The position numbers and the translations under genes were made by a program. Positions 25,463-37,438 of a stretch of 64,000 bases of DNA are shown piece by piece; position 1 is the stretch's first letter; each line of letters begins with the position of its first letter. The stretch spans positions 372,001-436,000 of the forward strand of contig JASKOT010000003.1 of NCBI GenBank assembly GCA_032158125.1. The letters are read 5' to 3'. The notes under the pieces were generated by a model, which saw only the letters and a program-made list of their open reading frames with translations, was not told the origin of the DNA and ran no database searches. This stretch comes from Papiliotrema nemorosa. Lineage: Eukaryota; Basidiomycota; Tremellomycetes; Tremellales; Rhynchogastremaceae.

Positions 25463-26492
25463 TCACAACGCGGTGAGCTGTCCACTAGCATCCATGAGCC
25501 TATTCCCAGGCGCCACCGAGTAGAGCCACGCCTCGTTTCGCATCGCACCGAACCAGGCGTACCTCCTGAACGTAAGCCCCGAAACGGACTACCAACCCAC
25601 GGGATCCAAGAAACCCCGTTCATCCAGTCGGTCACCGAAGCTATAATCAGCTATGGCTCTCCACTTTGGCCCACCCATAAACGCCGAAGCTTGCTGAGGG
25701 GTGGTCTGCGGGTTCGACCCATCCCACGAGTAACACGCAAACTCGGAGACGATGATGTCGAGACCAAACTGGTTGTGATAGGCATTCACCTGATCTTGAA
25801 AGCTTTTGAGGGAAGTGGCATACACGTGAATTTACAAAATCTTTGGCGCCCATTCGCACCCACTCAACCCGCCAGGGCAAATGGCGTTGAAAAAGTCCTC
25901 CCGATGAGCACGCACAATTGAAGGTCACCTACCACAAGCCACCCCTTGTTCCCTGCCACGGCGGGTGAAATGAGTATCACATCCGGTTTTTGCTTCCTCA
26001 CCTCGGTCACAATGGCCTTCCAGCTGGTCGCGGCGTCTTTGGCGCTCATGACGACCGCCACTCCTGTCGACGAGTGCAGATCGGGCTCGTTGAACCCCAT
26101 GAAACTGTAGTATCCAGGCTCAAGAGGATCACCATTGCCCAGAAAGGTCGAGTCGAAACTGACGTCAGCTGCAAACCATCGCATCACGCACAACATGGGT
26201 ATGAAATGCGCATCGATATCCTGCTTGACCCCGCCATCGCCAGGGAACAATTTCGGCTCATAGTTCTTGTTCCAGTTGAACCACCAGCTTAGCTGAGATC
26301 CTGGACCGAAAAATTTGGCGACGGGAGATACCGCCCCCTCTTGAATCGGCCATGAGATGCCCGCCTGAAATCAGATTCACGGGCGACGTAGAGGCTTACC
26401 TTGCCCCCCGCTCGTTTGGTGATATTTGCGGGCGCAGCGACGACGACCGAAAAGCTCAAGAGAGCCACGACGATGTGAGACGCCTTGATCAT
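25463..26492 (-). CDS. Secreted GH128-like (Asl1-type) glucanase with an in-frame stop codon
   Basis: The ATG at 26492 gives signal peptide MIKASHIVVALLSFSVVVAA. Three introns of exactly 35 nt (26365-26399, 25898-25932, 25566-25600) restore the frame. The glycosyl-hydrolase catalytic-core motifs are GISWPIQEGAVSPVAKFF, LSWWFNWNKNYEPKL, FMGFNEPDLHSSTG, ILISPAVAGNKGWLV, IHVYATSLKSFQ and IIVSEFACYSW, ending RYAWFGAM and DASGQLTAL at 25463. GH128 enzymes cleave beta-1,3-glucan. Oddity: a TAA at 25832-25834 lies in frame between APKIL and IHVYATS. A 33-nt intron with a GTAAAT donor and AAG acceptor could remove it, but only by deleting the conserved HVY strand. The gene may therefore be a recent pseudogene or contain a sequence error. 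Confidence 0.75.
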
Positions 26493-26583
26493 CGGATAGA
26501 GCTATTGGATTCCAGGAACAGTGGGCTTGCGGGTGGATTGGGGAGCGAGGCAACGGTAAACGTGTCCGCTCCGGCTGCACCCC

Positions 26584-26589
26584 TTTATA
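26584..26589 (-). promoter_or_regulatory. TATA box of the GH128-like gene
   Basis: TATAAA on the minus strand, 92 bp upstream of the ATG at 26492, in the 434-bp divergent region shared with the nuclease gene. Confidence 0.4.
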
Positions 26590-26926
26590 CCGCTGATTGA
26601 CCAGTCCGGTAAGGCCGCTGGCAGACTCACCCATTGTTCAATCGCCCGGGCGGATCGACCACCAAAAAGCCTCCTTTCGGCGATGTTCTTCGGCCTCCTC
26701 AGAGGGTGACAAAGGATCGAGGATGCCAAGCTTACAACTGTCGAGGGTCGCACAATCCATGCCCGCTCGAGAATCGTTTCATTACACCCACATTTGTAAT
26801 GAGCTGTAATTGGCCATTCCGTCGGATCCGATATTCCTAATACCCCGGTTGACTCACCTAATCTCCCCTTTCACCACCCCGATCTCATCACTTTGCTCCT
26901 TCTCCTCCCTCCATGGAACGTTCATC

Positions 26927-29113
26927 ATGTCTGGACCATACAATGGCCACATTCTCGAGTTCCCTCAGATCAGAGTAGACTGCTTCACCCCACCACCACC
27001 GCCAACCAGACCCCCTTGGCTGTTGCCCGACCCGTACGAGCCTCACGCCCCTCTGCGCCCCGCACCCCCGGCTCAGCTGTACCTCCTCACCCACGTCCAC
27101 ACCGATCACCTCGTCGGTCTCAGCAATGACTTCACCGGACATATCATCTGTTCCGCCGACACGAAACGCCTGATTCCGAAACTCGAAGCCGAGGTGGAGA
27201 GGGGCAGACTGAATGATGGACTGCGAGAGGTGTCTCGGAAAAAGTATGACAAGTTGCGTCCTATAATCATGGATAGAGGGGGAAAAGACGAGCGTATAGT
27301 AGACCGCCTTGTGAGTGCAAGACATATATCCGTCTGACCTTCAGGAGGCCGTTCCGTATGGCGTGACGAAGACCTACACTCTCGGCTACGAAAATGATAA
27401 ACCCCTGCAAGTCCAAATCACGCTCATAGAAGCGAATCACTGTCCAGGTTCCACCATGTGAGCAATTTGTCAGTCCCGACTGACTGTAGGTTTCTGATCA
27501 CGTCCCCCACTCGGGCCGTCTTGCACACGGGCGACATTCGGGCCGACTCCCTGTTCCTCCAATCCCTCCGGCGGAACCCAGCTCTGGGAGAGTTCATCGT
27601 CCCACTCTCTCGCCACAGACACTCCACCGGGAACCACGGTTGTCGGACCCTGGACAGAATGTACCTCGATACAGGTGCCGTGTAAGTCGAAGCCCCAACA
27701 CCACTGACTCTAGCCTTGGCACTGGCGACATGCCGGACCGCGAGGTCGTCTTGCGCGACTTGCTCGATCAAATGGAGCTGTATCCATCAGACACCACATT
27801 CTTCCTCAACGTTTGGTGCTTGGGGTGAGTCGATGTCCGATCGAATCTGACATCAGATGGGAAGATGTGATCAAAGAGGTTGCACGACATTTTGACGCTC
27901 CCGTAAGTCCCTGTCGCGTTCGAGCTGACCCCAGGTTGTCGTGGATCGGTACAAAGGTGAACTGTTTACTTCAATCAAATCCGATCCCTTTCTATCCTCC
28001 TGTATCACCCTCGACCCTGCCAAGAGTCGATTCCACGCGTGCGAACGGGCGGCCAGATGCGTCGACTGTCGTAAGTTCGGCAAGGGGCCAGGACGGATCT
28101 ACAATTCCGATAAACTCATTGTCGACGTGGTCATGGTGGAAGTCAAGCAAGCCTCTTGGGACATGGAGCACCGGGATTTCCTTGACAAACTTGGCAAGGC
28201 TGCCCTTGGCGAAGGCCCTTGGCCGTACCAGATTGTAAGTAAACTCTGTCTCATACACTGACAACAGCAATGCCCGATTGCCCGACACAGCCCCTTGCCC
28301 GAACTCCAATCGCTCGTCAAGCTGTTTCGACCAAAGGCAATCACTCCCAATACCATCGCCAAGGAGCTCAAGGGTATCGATTACTACACCTTTCCCGATC
28401 TGTTTAGGGATTGCATACCTCCCGAGGCGTACGACTTGACTGTCCAAGAGAGGGATCAATGGTTTTCACGCGAAAAGCAATTTGGTGCGGCGTTTTTGCG
28501 ATCCATGGGGGCCATGCGATCAGCAGGCATAGATCTCTCGCAGTCTATGCACACCAAGGGGTCAAACGACATGTTCAGCCTCACCGGCTCCGAGGCCACA
28601 ATGGTATCGCCCCCAGTTGGACCAGTCGGTCGAAATCGCGCAGCCCACAGGCATGATCAGCTGCTGCGCTCCAGCGGTTTGCACGAGATCAGCGTGGAAG
28701 ACTCCAAAGCCATCCTTGCAGCTTTAAACGACAATGGGCAGACACGGAGCCACCTTCGTCCACACATAATCACGACAACGGCCAAGCAGGAACCGATGAG
28801 CACGCAGACGGCTGCCAACATGTGGAGTCAAGCAGAGGATTACGACACGGATGTCGAACGAGCTCGTGACGCAAAGAGGCGTCGAACGACGTCCAAGGCA
28901 AATTTGGCCTCAGTGGACGTAGTCAAAGTCCATCCCGATCCACCTTCGACCATGCCGCAAATCGAATGTCATGTCAAGGTCGAGGAGGATCTGAAATCCG
29001 AGCATGACACGAAACCCTTTGACCGATTTTCCCTACCCCGCAAATCCTTCATACTAGACAAGGAGCACCTACGAGCTCTGGCTATGGTGACTGCCGAGGT
29101 GGACGACTTGTGA
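26927..29113 (+). CDS. SNM1/Artemis-like metallo-beta-lactamase/beta-CASP DNA nuclease
   Basis: Predicted nuclease of the DCLRE1 family (Artemis, Apollo, Pso2), acting on crosslinks, hairpins or broken DNA ends. The ATG at 26927 gives MSGPYNGHILEFPQIRVDCF, so the metallo-beta-lactamase fold starts at once with no N-terminal zinc finger. Metal ligands are visible: THVHTDHLVGL (HxHxDH), IEANHCPGSTMF and LHTGDIRAD. The beta-CASP part includes DTTFFLNVWCLGWEDV and the RHSPLPELQSLVKLFRPK block, equivalent to the SNM1 YSxHSS region. The absence of an N-terminal extension points to an Artemis-type rather than a Pso2-type protein. The C-terminal ~230 residues are disordered. Several short introns interrupt the first half. 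It is convergent with DNMT5 (184 bp between stops). Confidence 0.85.
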
Positions 29114-29297
29114 CAAGTGAATGATACGACACGACCACATGACGAGTTGACGACGCAATTTACATGACCATTGACGACGGCACGTTTCAGATGTGCACAG
29201 CGCTATACAGCCTATATGACAAGTTTGCATGTTATGCCTATGCAGCTATGAATGACCAAAAAAAAAACCAGTACGAGTATGAGATCGTCAAAAACGT

Positions 29298-32200
29298 CTA
29301 ATCATCATCAATCTCGATCGCCTCTGATGCAACCTTTCTCTTGGCAGGAGAAACAATCTCCACTTCGACCTGACTCTTCCTCTTGACCTTTCCAGCGTAT
29401 TGTTCCTTTGGAATCTCCACGTAATCCGGTTTAACCCTTTCTTCCCCTCTTCTCGTGTTGAATATCGTCTGATCAATGGTATCCACCGCCAGTAACCGAT
29501 GCACATGGACCTTTTTCTGCTGTCCGTACCTCCTCACTCGACCTATCGCCTGGGTTTCTGTCGCTCGGTAATTGTATAGCGTATTCGTGAACAAGGGACC
29601 GAGGAAAATGGCATGATTGGCAGTGGTCAGATTTGATCCTGCCGCACTGGCATCGTTCATTTTGAGGAGCAACACCCTCGCGTCTGTTTCTTCCGATTGA
29701 AACTTTTCCAAGGTATTCGCTCGAGCCTTGACTGCGCCAGATAACGTGAGGTGAGGTATTTTACCCGAAGTGAGGGCCTCGCTGACTTTATGAGCCAAAT
29801 CTTCCCATTGCAGAAACACGAGGATCCGCTGATCTTTAGGAATAGAGTGAATGAGGTCGACCAGTTTTTGGAGTTTGGCGCCGTACCGACCAGACGAGAT
29901 TTCACCCTCCACACCCAGCGATTTCACCTTGACGATGTTGGTATGTCTCACGGCGGCATGACATTTTCCAGTCGCCACGCAAGTCTGGTTGTTGGCACTC
30001 TGAGTCATGCACTCGAAACATGCCACATGTCCACAACACGACAACACCGCCATGGCGACCATCGGGTGAGTCGAGGGTCGATGTGTACATTCCGACCCCT
30101 CGAGCGTGTCGATGGACAACTGTCCACCCCGTTGAATCTTGCGTACCACCTCGAAGAATCGTAAAGACCTCACTCTCGCCACGAGCTCTTTCGACAGTCG
30201 CCTCAACAGATGCGTCTGTTCCCTCAACCTCCACTTGATATCCTCCACCTTGTCCCCCTTTTCCAACGGCACCGCCTTGCCATCGACAGTCTCAGAAGGG
30301 ATACTGGGCCCCTTGAACCCCGATTTCTCCAACACCTTGATCAATCGCTTTGCCGCATCTTGATCACCCTGATGTTTGGTCAGATCGAAAGAGTGTTCGA
30401 CCCATTCTCTGAAATGGTGCCGATCATTCTCGTCCGACTTGTTGAATCCTCCCTTTTTCCGTACATGCGCGTTGAGACCCACGGCCAAGTTGATCGACTT
30501 GTACAGGTCCGCCTCGCACCCTGCAAGTTGAGCAGATCGGGCACCGGCAATATGGTCACAGGCCTCTTGAGCCGATTTGGCGTCTCGCTTCTTGTCGGTC
30601 AGATCGAGGGTAAAGTGGCAACACCGCTTGAGCAACGCCTCTTCGGCAGTCCTCGAATCCGCCAGGGCTTCCTCCAATCGAGCATTCCGATCGCCTTGCG
30701 TGACATTCTTGAACTTGGTCTCTTTTCGCCTGCCGTCAGCTGGATTCCGCAGGCTCACTTACGCCTGCATCTCCAATGCCTGAAGATGGTGCTCCAATTC
30801 CAGATACACCGCACACTCCGCCGCGGGAAGTTTGATCTCGTGAATATGTTCCACCGTCGGGATATCGTCAATCTCGGCGATATTCTGCCTCACAAAGACA
30901 TTCAAAAATTCTTGAGCCAGATCGTCCCGCCTCTTGTGCCAAGCAGCCGAATGAATCTCCCTGAATGCGTGGAATTTTTCCGCGGCGGTGAGCTCTTTGG
31001 CGCGTTGCTTTTGCGCTTGAGCGGTACCCTCCCCGTCGTCCTCGACTCCCAGGTGAATACCCATAAACGCGGCGATGGACCGTATCGAGGCAAAGTCGCC
31101 TACAGGAGGTGTACCCGACAAGACCCACTTGTACGACGAAGAGAGGCGTAATATCGAGGCCAGGGCCTTCTTCTCGAGATACGTAAACTCGTCCGCAATG
31201 ACTCGTCGGAATCTGATGTCAATTTAGTCAATGACAGTCGCTAACCTAAACATGTGCATCAATGGACACTCGAGCAGCTTCCAATCCTTGTCGACGTGCG
31301 AGTTCTTGTACGATTCTCTCTCCTTGGCTTTTCGGAACGACGGCACAGGGACCGGCTCGACCTCTTCCTCCTATATGTCAGCGCGTACTGGGCGATTTGA
31401 CTCACCTCTCCCTCCTCGTCCTCTTCAGCCTCCCATCGGTCAATCTTCCCGTTGACCGTCTTCGTCTTCTTCTTGGCCGGCTCAACATCATACCTATCCC
31501 TATACGCCTGTCCTTTCATCCTCTTTCCGAAATCTGCGGTTTTATGCTGCTCTCTTTGATTCTCCGCATCTTTGACCGCCTTTTCCTGTACCTGCTTCAT
31601 ATTCTCCCTCACTCCACTCGCCCCTTCCCTTTGAAGGATCTCCACCTGAGTGGCAAGGCTAGCCATGGCAGTATCCAACCTGTCCGAGAAGAACCTTCCT
31701 CCTTGTTTATCATTCAGCCATTCTTCAGGTTGACTACTGAGGTACTCGAATCGGTTCCAATACCCGTCATTCTCTAGAATCTCACTGGCCATGACGATGA
31801 TATCCGCCTTGGACAGTTCAGCGATGGATTTTCGATTCAAATCCCCCATATTCTGAATCACAATCGTCTTGAACATCTTCCCCGTGAATCGCTCAATCTC
31901 GCTAGGCCACTGACGCGATAAATGTCCAGGGACAACAATCAGCGTCGCCTTGATATCGATTAAACCTGGCGGTGCGGGTGTCGGAGCCAGTTGACCCTTT
32001 GTCTCGGCGATGAGAGCGAGCGAAATGATGGTCTTTCCGTAACCCACTTGATCGGCAATGACTCCTCCTCGAATCATCACCGGTCGTTCGGCTTTACCCT
32101 CTGCTCTCCATCCCAAGGCCGGTAGAGAAGCCTCGGAGATCTCCTCTTCGATAAAGGTGTGCGTCTTGTCTTTGACTTGTTCCTGCTCGAGCATCCACCA

Positions 32201-35200
32201 CAGCGATCGCAGCTGTTCTTTCCTCAATTTGAGCAAGAATCCTCTCGGTTGGTCGTGCGAGGGATCCTTCTTGTTACTGGGAAGGACAAACACTCTGGGT
32301 GCGCGCGGTACATCGGCCACTTGACCAGGCGTGAGCTTCCATGACAGTTTGATCTGACCCTTGTTGGTATTGACCGGTAATCGCGAGAGAGCTCTATGGG
32401 CCAGAGAGACAATGTTCAGGCCTATCCTAAACCTCCCTCGACCCTCGTCCAGTCGAAGTTGAACCACGAATGGCGCGGGTCGGTTCTTGAGAGCCTGACC
32501 TAAGCGACGCCTCGCAAATTTGACTCACGTGTTCATATCTTCCAGCCTCGAGCTTGTCCTCGAAGGCTACGATTGTCGCTTTGGTCTTGTTCCCAGCCTT
32601 GTTCTTCTTGCCCTCCTTCTTGATCCAATGGATCTTTGGCGGTCTCGGTGCACACCTATCGCAGGCCACTCCTTCTGCAATCTCTGCGAGATTGGTCCAC
32701 TTTGCCAGTGCATCGAGTGAAGGCAACCGTTCCGTGATCCATGCGAGATTGGCGAAGATCGCGTTCCCCTGGTGCAACAGGTCAATCTCTCCCCATGCTC
32801 CATCTCTCCACATGCACTCCGAATGAGCGGCATCAAGAGGCACACTACACGAGAGGAGAGCTGTAGCGTGTGTACACCCTTCATGGTCAAGCTTGACCGA
32901 TAAAGCTTTTGCAGAAGTTGGGACCGCATAAGTCGCCTCGTCTCGCTTGGTCCCGTTTGCGTTATCCGCGACAACGGCAATATCACCACCGCCTACCGCG
33001 GTGAGATGTGCCTCGTCACACTTGACCCAACCACCTCGAACGTCCAAACGAACCTTTTCCCTGGGTTTGGCCGATTCTCGCCATTTCGAAGAGAGAGTTG
33101 CAATTACAGCACGTTCCGTCCCGTAGTCGAGACGCTCTGTCGATGTAGAAAAGACGTACGAGTCGTCATCTGCCTCTCCACATCTCGTCGGGTCGAGGAA
33201 GAAGTACAATTCCGGGAGTCCCTTTTCACCTTGCGCAGGTTGCTTCTTGTGCAGGGAAGTCATGGCCTGTCCGCATTTCGGCAAAAGATCATAGGCTCCA
33301 GACAAGTCCCGATCGAGGGCTTTTGTGGCGTCCTCAGGTAGAGCGACGGTGATTTGCGACCAACGTTTCGTATCGCCGTATTCACCTTGAAGGCCCAAGG
33401 TAGCATGCCAACTCGGGACAAGCTCACCCGTTCCGGTAATTTCGATGTCAAATGTCTTCCTGGACGGGACGCATAGCTCCCAAGGTCCACAGAGAACATC
33501 CTGTCCATTCGTGTCGAACCGTAATCGAGCAACCGGATGGAGCAAAAGCGATCGGAGCCTGCTATTGACGCTCTCGCTGACTGGCGCCTTGATCGTCAAT
33601 CGCCATTCGGGTGTTTGGGGTCGGAGGAACAGGTCGAGTGTCGCGCCGGGAGCCTCGTAAACCGCCGTCCAGGTGTATCCCCGCTTCAGATACCTAAACC
33701 TGAACTCGGAATCATCGGTCCCGCCAATGACAGCCTTGGTCCAAAGCTTCCAATCCTTTTCGTCCACGTTGCCCTTGCCCGCCTTTTCCGCGCGGGATCT
33801 GACCGTATCCAGCGATTCGGACGACAGACCGGCAATCTTGACTCGCATGGGTAAAAGCTCCTTGAATCGCTTCTCAAATTCCGTCGGTTCGACTCGCATA
33901 TTCTTGCAAGGCTCGTACAGATGATCCGGTCGACCTCCACACGATTTACAAGCTCGATACCCACAAGCCGTGCATTGATCGATTGGCGATGCCGTCCCGG
34001 ATTGTCCTTCACACTGACAATGGCGAGAAGACCTCTCTGCCAAATCCAGAATCTCCGCCAGATCCGCTCGAGCAACCTTGGCCAGATCCAGTGCGTGGAC
34101 CTCGAGGCTCTCTTCGCCAATGATACGAGCGGTGATATTCTCATCCGTGGCTGCAAGGTCCTCTTCAATCTTCGCTGCATCCGCTTCGGCATCCTCTCCC
34201 GGGACGAGTTTATCCATGGCGACCTTCAAGGCAGCAAGCATAGATGCACCAACGACCGTCGTTGTCATGGCGTTCCCGGCCAAATCGGCAAGTTGATCCT
34301 CATTTTCACTCGTCAGGAGCAGCTCTCTCACAGGTATACCCTGCAACGCTAAAGCCTCTCGTCCAGTAACGGGTCCACCTCGACTTGTCACCCACGGAAT
34401 CATATTGGGTGTCAAACAGGGTGCGAGGGCCGTCTTGCCGGATCCAGTCTGTCGATCGACATTCTGACTGACGTTCCAGATACACGCCTTGAATCCCGAA
34501 TCGATACCGTCTTTCGCCATTCTCAAAGTCGAGATTTCCAGCAGATCCAAAACTCTCTCTGTCTGACTCAAGAGCCAATCGTTCCAGGTCCAATCGAGAC
34601 CCTTGCACACTCCTGCCTCCTGCCACGATGTCAATGGACGCAAAAAGCCCAGCTGCTCCTCTTGACGTGCACGCTGATGTCGACTTTCACATCGATTCCA
34701 GTCGGTCGGTTTTCGCGACGTCCCGTCCTTGTGCTCCTTTGCACTCGCGAGATCGAGTCGAGCTCGATGGATATGTTGATTATCCGTATGTAAGAGGAAG
34801 GCCTCGAAAGGGCTCGACCAGGGTCGTCGCATGTCTTTGACCGTAGCCTCCCATTTATGGGCAATGTTCGACTTGCTGCTCGTCTTGCGCGGCGTGGCAA
34901 ACAAGTATACTCGAGTCCGGGTGTGGGGGATGTAGTACTCTTTTGTATCCAATCTGGCGTACTGAGCATCATAGTCGACCTGTGCAAAGTACTCGACGAC
35001 CTTTTCCCAAGGTGCACCGCAGACATTCTCAAGAATGACAATTGGTGGCTGATGCTTCTTGACCCATTGGAGCATCCCTCGGAAGGTTCGACCAGACTCT
35101 CCGTTGGCTTCGATCTCTTGTTGTTGATTGTTCAGGTTGGAATAGTCGACACATGATGTCCCAGCAATAAGAATCTGCTGATGAGCCACTGCAATACCGA

Positions 35201-36991
35201 CGCGATAATGCACCCACATCGACATTACCGGGAACCTCGACAAGAGACCCATAAGCGGTATGGGCTCTCTTTCTTCCAAGCTCGGTGACATCCCGGAATA
35301 GAATGGGCGGGGCAAAGTTTCGCTCAATATACGCTTGTTTGAATGGCTCAATCTCGCAAGAGAATACGTGTTCGAAAGACAAGGTGAGGTTGTGTTGAGC
35401 CTTGATGGCCTTCGCGATCATGTTGAGGGCGAGTAGCGGAGACTCGGTTCCACTATCTGTCAGCGAGTACAAAGAGGTGCAAGGCCGGTGAAGCATACGA
35501 GCACATGGTCGCCACACGCAGCTTTCGACCATTCAGCTGCGATACCAGCTTGGTCACGTCGGGTACTCGGGATACCAGATGATCAAACATTGTCTCTATG
35601 TCGTTCATAGGTGGCAGGTCTTCGCTCATGTTCTTGATCGCCTGTTTGATCTCCACCTTTTGGCCGAGTGGCAGGATTCCCGTCTTGTAGTCGTTTCTAC
35701 AATCAGCTTGGATAGCCGAAGCACATAAACCCACAGAGATGGTATCACCCTTTTAGCGGTGGGTTTGCTCTTCTTGGCTGCAGGACCCTTCTTCATGACC
35801 ACTAGACATCAGAAAGCCCCTCGGAACCCTGGCAACAGAGTGACTCACCTATATCATCCTCCTCGACCGACTCCAAACTGTCACTCTTGACATCTTCGTC
35901 CTCTTCATCATCTCCCTGCAGATCATCCTCGGCCTCAGAGGCGTCGGCCGAGTCTCCATCCTGCATGACAAAGTCGCTGCCGTCCGAATCGGCTTTACGT
36001 TTCTTCGTTGCGCCTTTGGGCTTCTCCTTTGCTTTTCGTTCCTCCAACCGCCTCCTCTTCTCATCCAACTTGGCCGCCTCTTTCTCCCTGCGCTCCTTGG
36101 CCAGCTTTGTCAACGACTCGAGCTTTTCTTTGGATGTCTTCCCCGTATCAGGCGTCTTGACTGAACCCCTCGAGTCGGACTTTGGAGTCGCACCTTCATT
36201 TTCCTTGCCTTTCTTGTCAATCGAGAAATAGCTCAACAGGCCGAACTGTTTGTTCCCACTGACAGGCGAGGATTTGACTGGCGCCGAGCAACTGGACATC
36301 TTCTTCGGCGTCGACTTCTCCATCGTCTCCTTTATCGTTCCGTTGATTTTTGACGATTTGACTGAAACCGGTTCATCATCCTCGTCATCCGCCTCACTCT
36401 CCGACCTGACCAAAGAAGGCGTCCTCTTCTTCTTCCTCCCCACCTTCTCCTTTGAGGCTTTTCCCTGCATATCCTCCTTCTTTGCCGCTGAAGGGTTCTT
36501 GGTGTAGAAAGTCAATACGGGCGGATCATCATCATCGAATTGGTCGGCTGTCGTCCAGCTATCTTCCGAGGTATCGTACCCTTTCCAGTGAATCAGGTAC
36601 TCGAGCACCTTTTTCCCTCCCGTCTTGCGTATACGGGATTTCACAATGTGATCAATCTCATATTCTGATTCACCCAGTTCATCTGAGCCAGCATCGGATC
36701 CCTCTCCAGATTCCTCCTCTGTATCGCTCAACACGCGATGGGCTGGACGGGCTGTATCGCTCTCAGACGAGGAGGCCTGTATAATGAGCAAGGGTCAGAG
36801 ACGAGCACATGAGAGTGTACACTTACACGCTTGCGCTTGGCTCCGTTAGCTTGACGAGATGGCTGTAGGGGGATGATCTCTGACCCACTGGCCATGTCTT
36901 CATCAGAGTCCTTTGTAAAGTCGACATAGCTCGATTTGCCCGCAGACGCCCGTTTCGGGTTGGCGGTCCTAGTCGTCGGCGAGGCTGACAT
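29298..36991 (-). CDS. DNMT5: DNMT5-type ATP-dependent maintenance DNA methyltransferase
   Basis: About 2,400 residues. The ATG at 36991 gives MSASPTTRTANPKRASAG. Order of parts: chromodomain (about 36530-36690) with EYEIDHIV, YLIHWKGY and SEDSW, keeping the Tyr/Trp/Tyr cage positions for methyl-lysine; acidic/Lys-rich linker; cytosine-C5 methyltransferase (about 34240-35560) with LIAGTSCVDYS (motif IV, TSC instead of the usual PCQ), ILENVCG (ENV), RTRVYLFA and LAGNAMTTTVVGA; a Cys cluster (QCTACGYRACKSCGGRPD, about 33930-34030); SNF2 N-lobe with Walker A IADQVGYGKTIISLAL and ADEFTYLEKK in the DEAH position; a RING finger (CCGHVACFECM, about 29990-30050); and a C-lobe with AIGRVRRYGQQKKVHVHRL. 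In Cryptococcus this enzyme copies CG methylation from hemimethylated DNA using ATP and is guided by H3K9 methylation. All catalytic parts look intact. Introns are short and dispersed. Confidence 0.95.
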
Positions 36992-37080
36992 TGGAGAGAC
37001 AATACGAACCGAGTGGTGGTCAAAGATGAATCGGTGTGATGGTCAAGAAGCCAAAGGTGTGTCCGGGCATAGGGGGGCAT

Positions 37081-37129
37081 ACGCGTGACTTTGGTTTTTC
37101 CAGTGGACATGAAATCACAACAGACGCGT
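37081..37129. promoter_or_regulatory. Two ACGCGT (MCB-type) boxes upstream of DNMT5
   Basis: ACGCGT at 37081-37086 and again at 37124-37129, that is 90 and 133 bp before the DNMT5 start codon and 43 bp apart. The motif matches the G1/S MBF site of other fungi. Direct sequence observation; function inferred. Confidence 0.5.
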
Positions 37130-37438
37130 CTCAGGGAAAGAAGATAATCCGGGTGGGTGGCGAATTACAAACTCGGTTCGTAATGCCCATTACAAATTGA
37201 TGAGAGCGCATTTGGACCCCGAGTAAGAACAAGAGCAGTCAGATGACTGCCACGACAATTTTGAAGCTGTCAATGATGTCGATTGTGATTGATACGGATA
37301 GATTTATAAGATCTGTACAGAATGCCACACCCAGTACGAGTAGTAAATTTTGTCGAGCTCCGAACAATGTTGAAGATTGAAGACTGAAGATCCCCTCGGT
37401 CCCAAAGTTCCCCTTTGGCCCACCCAGCCCTACCAGCC

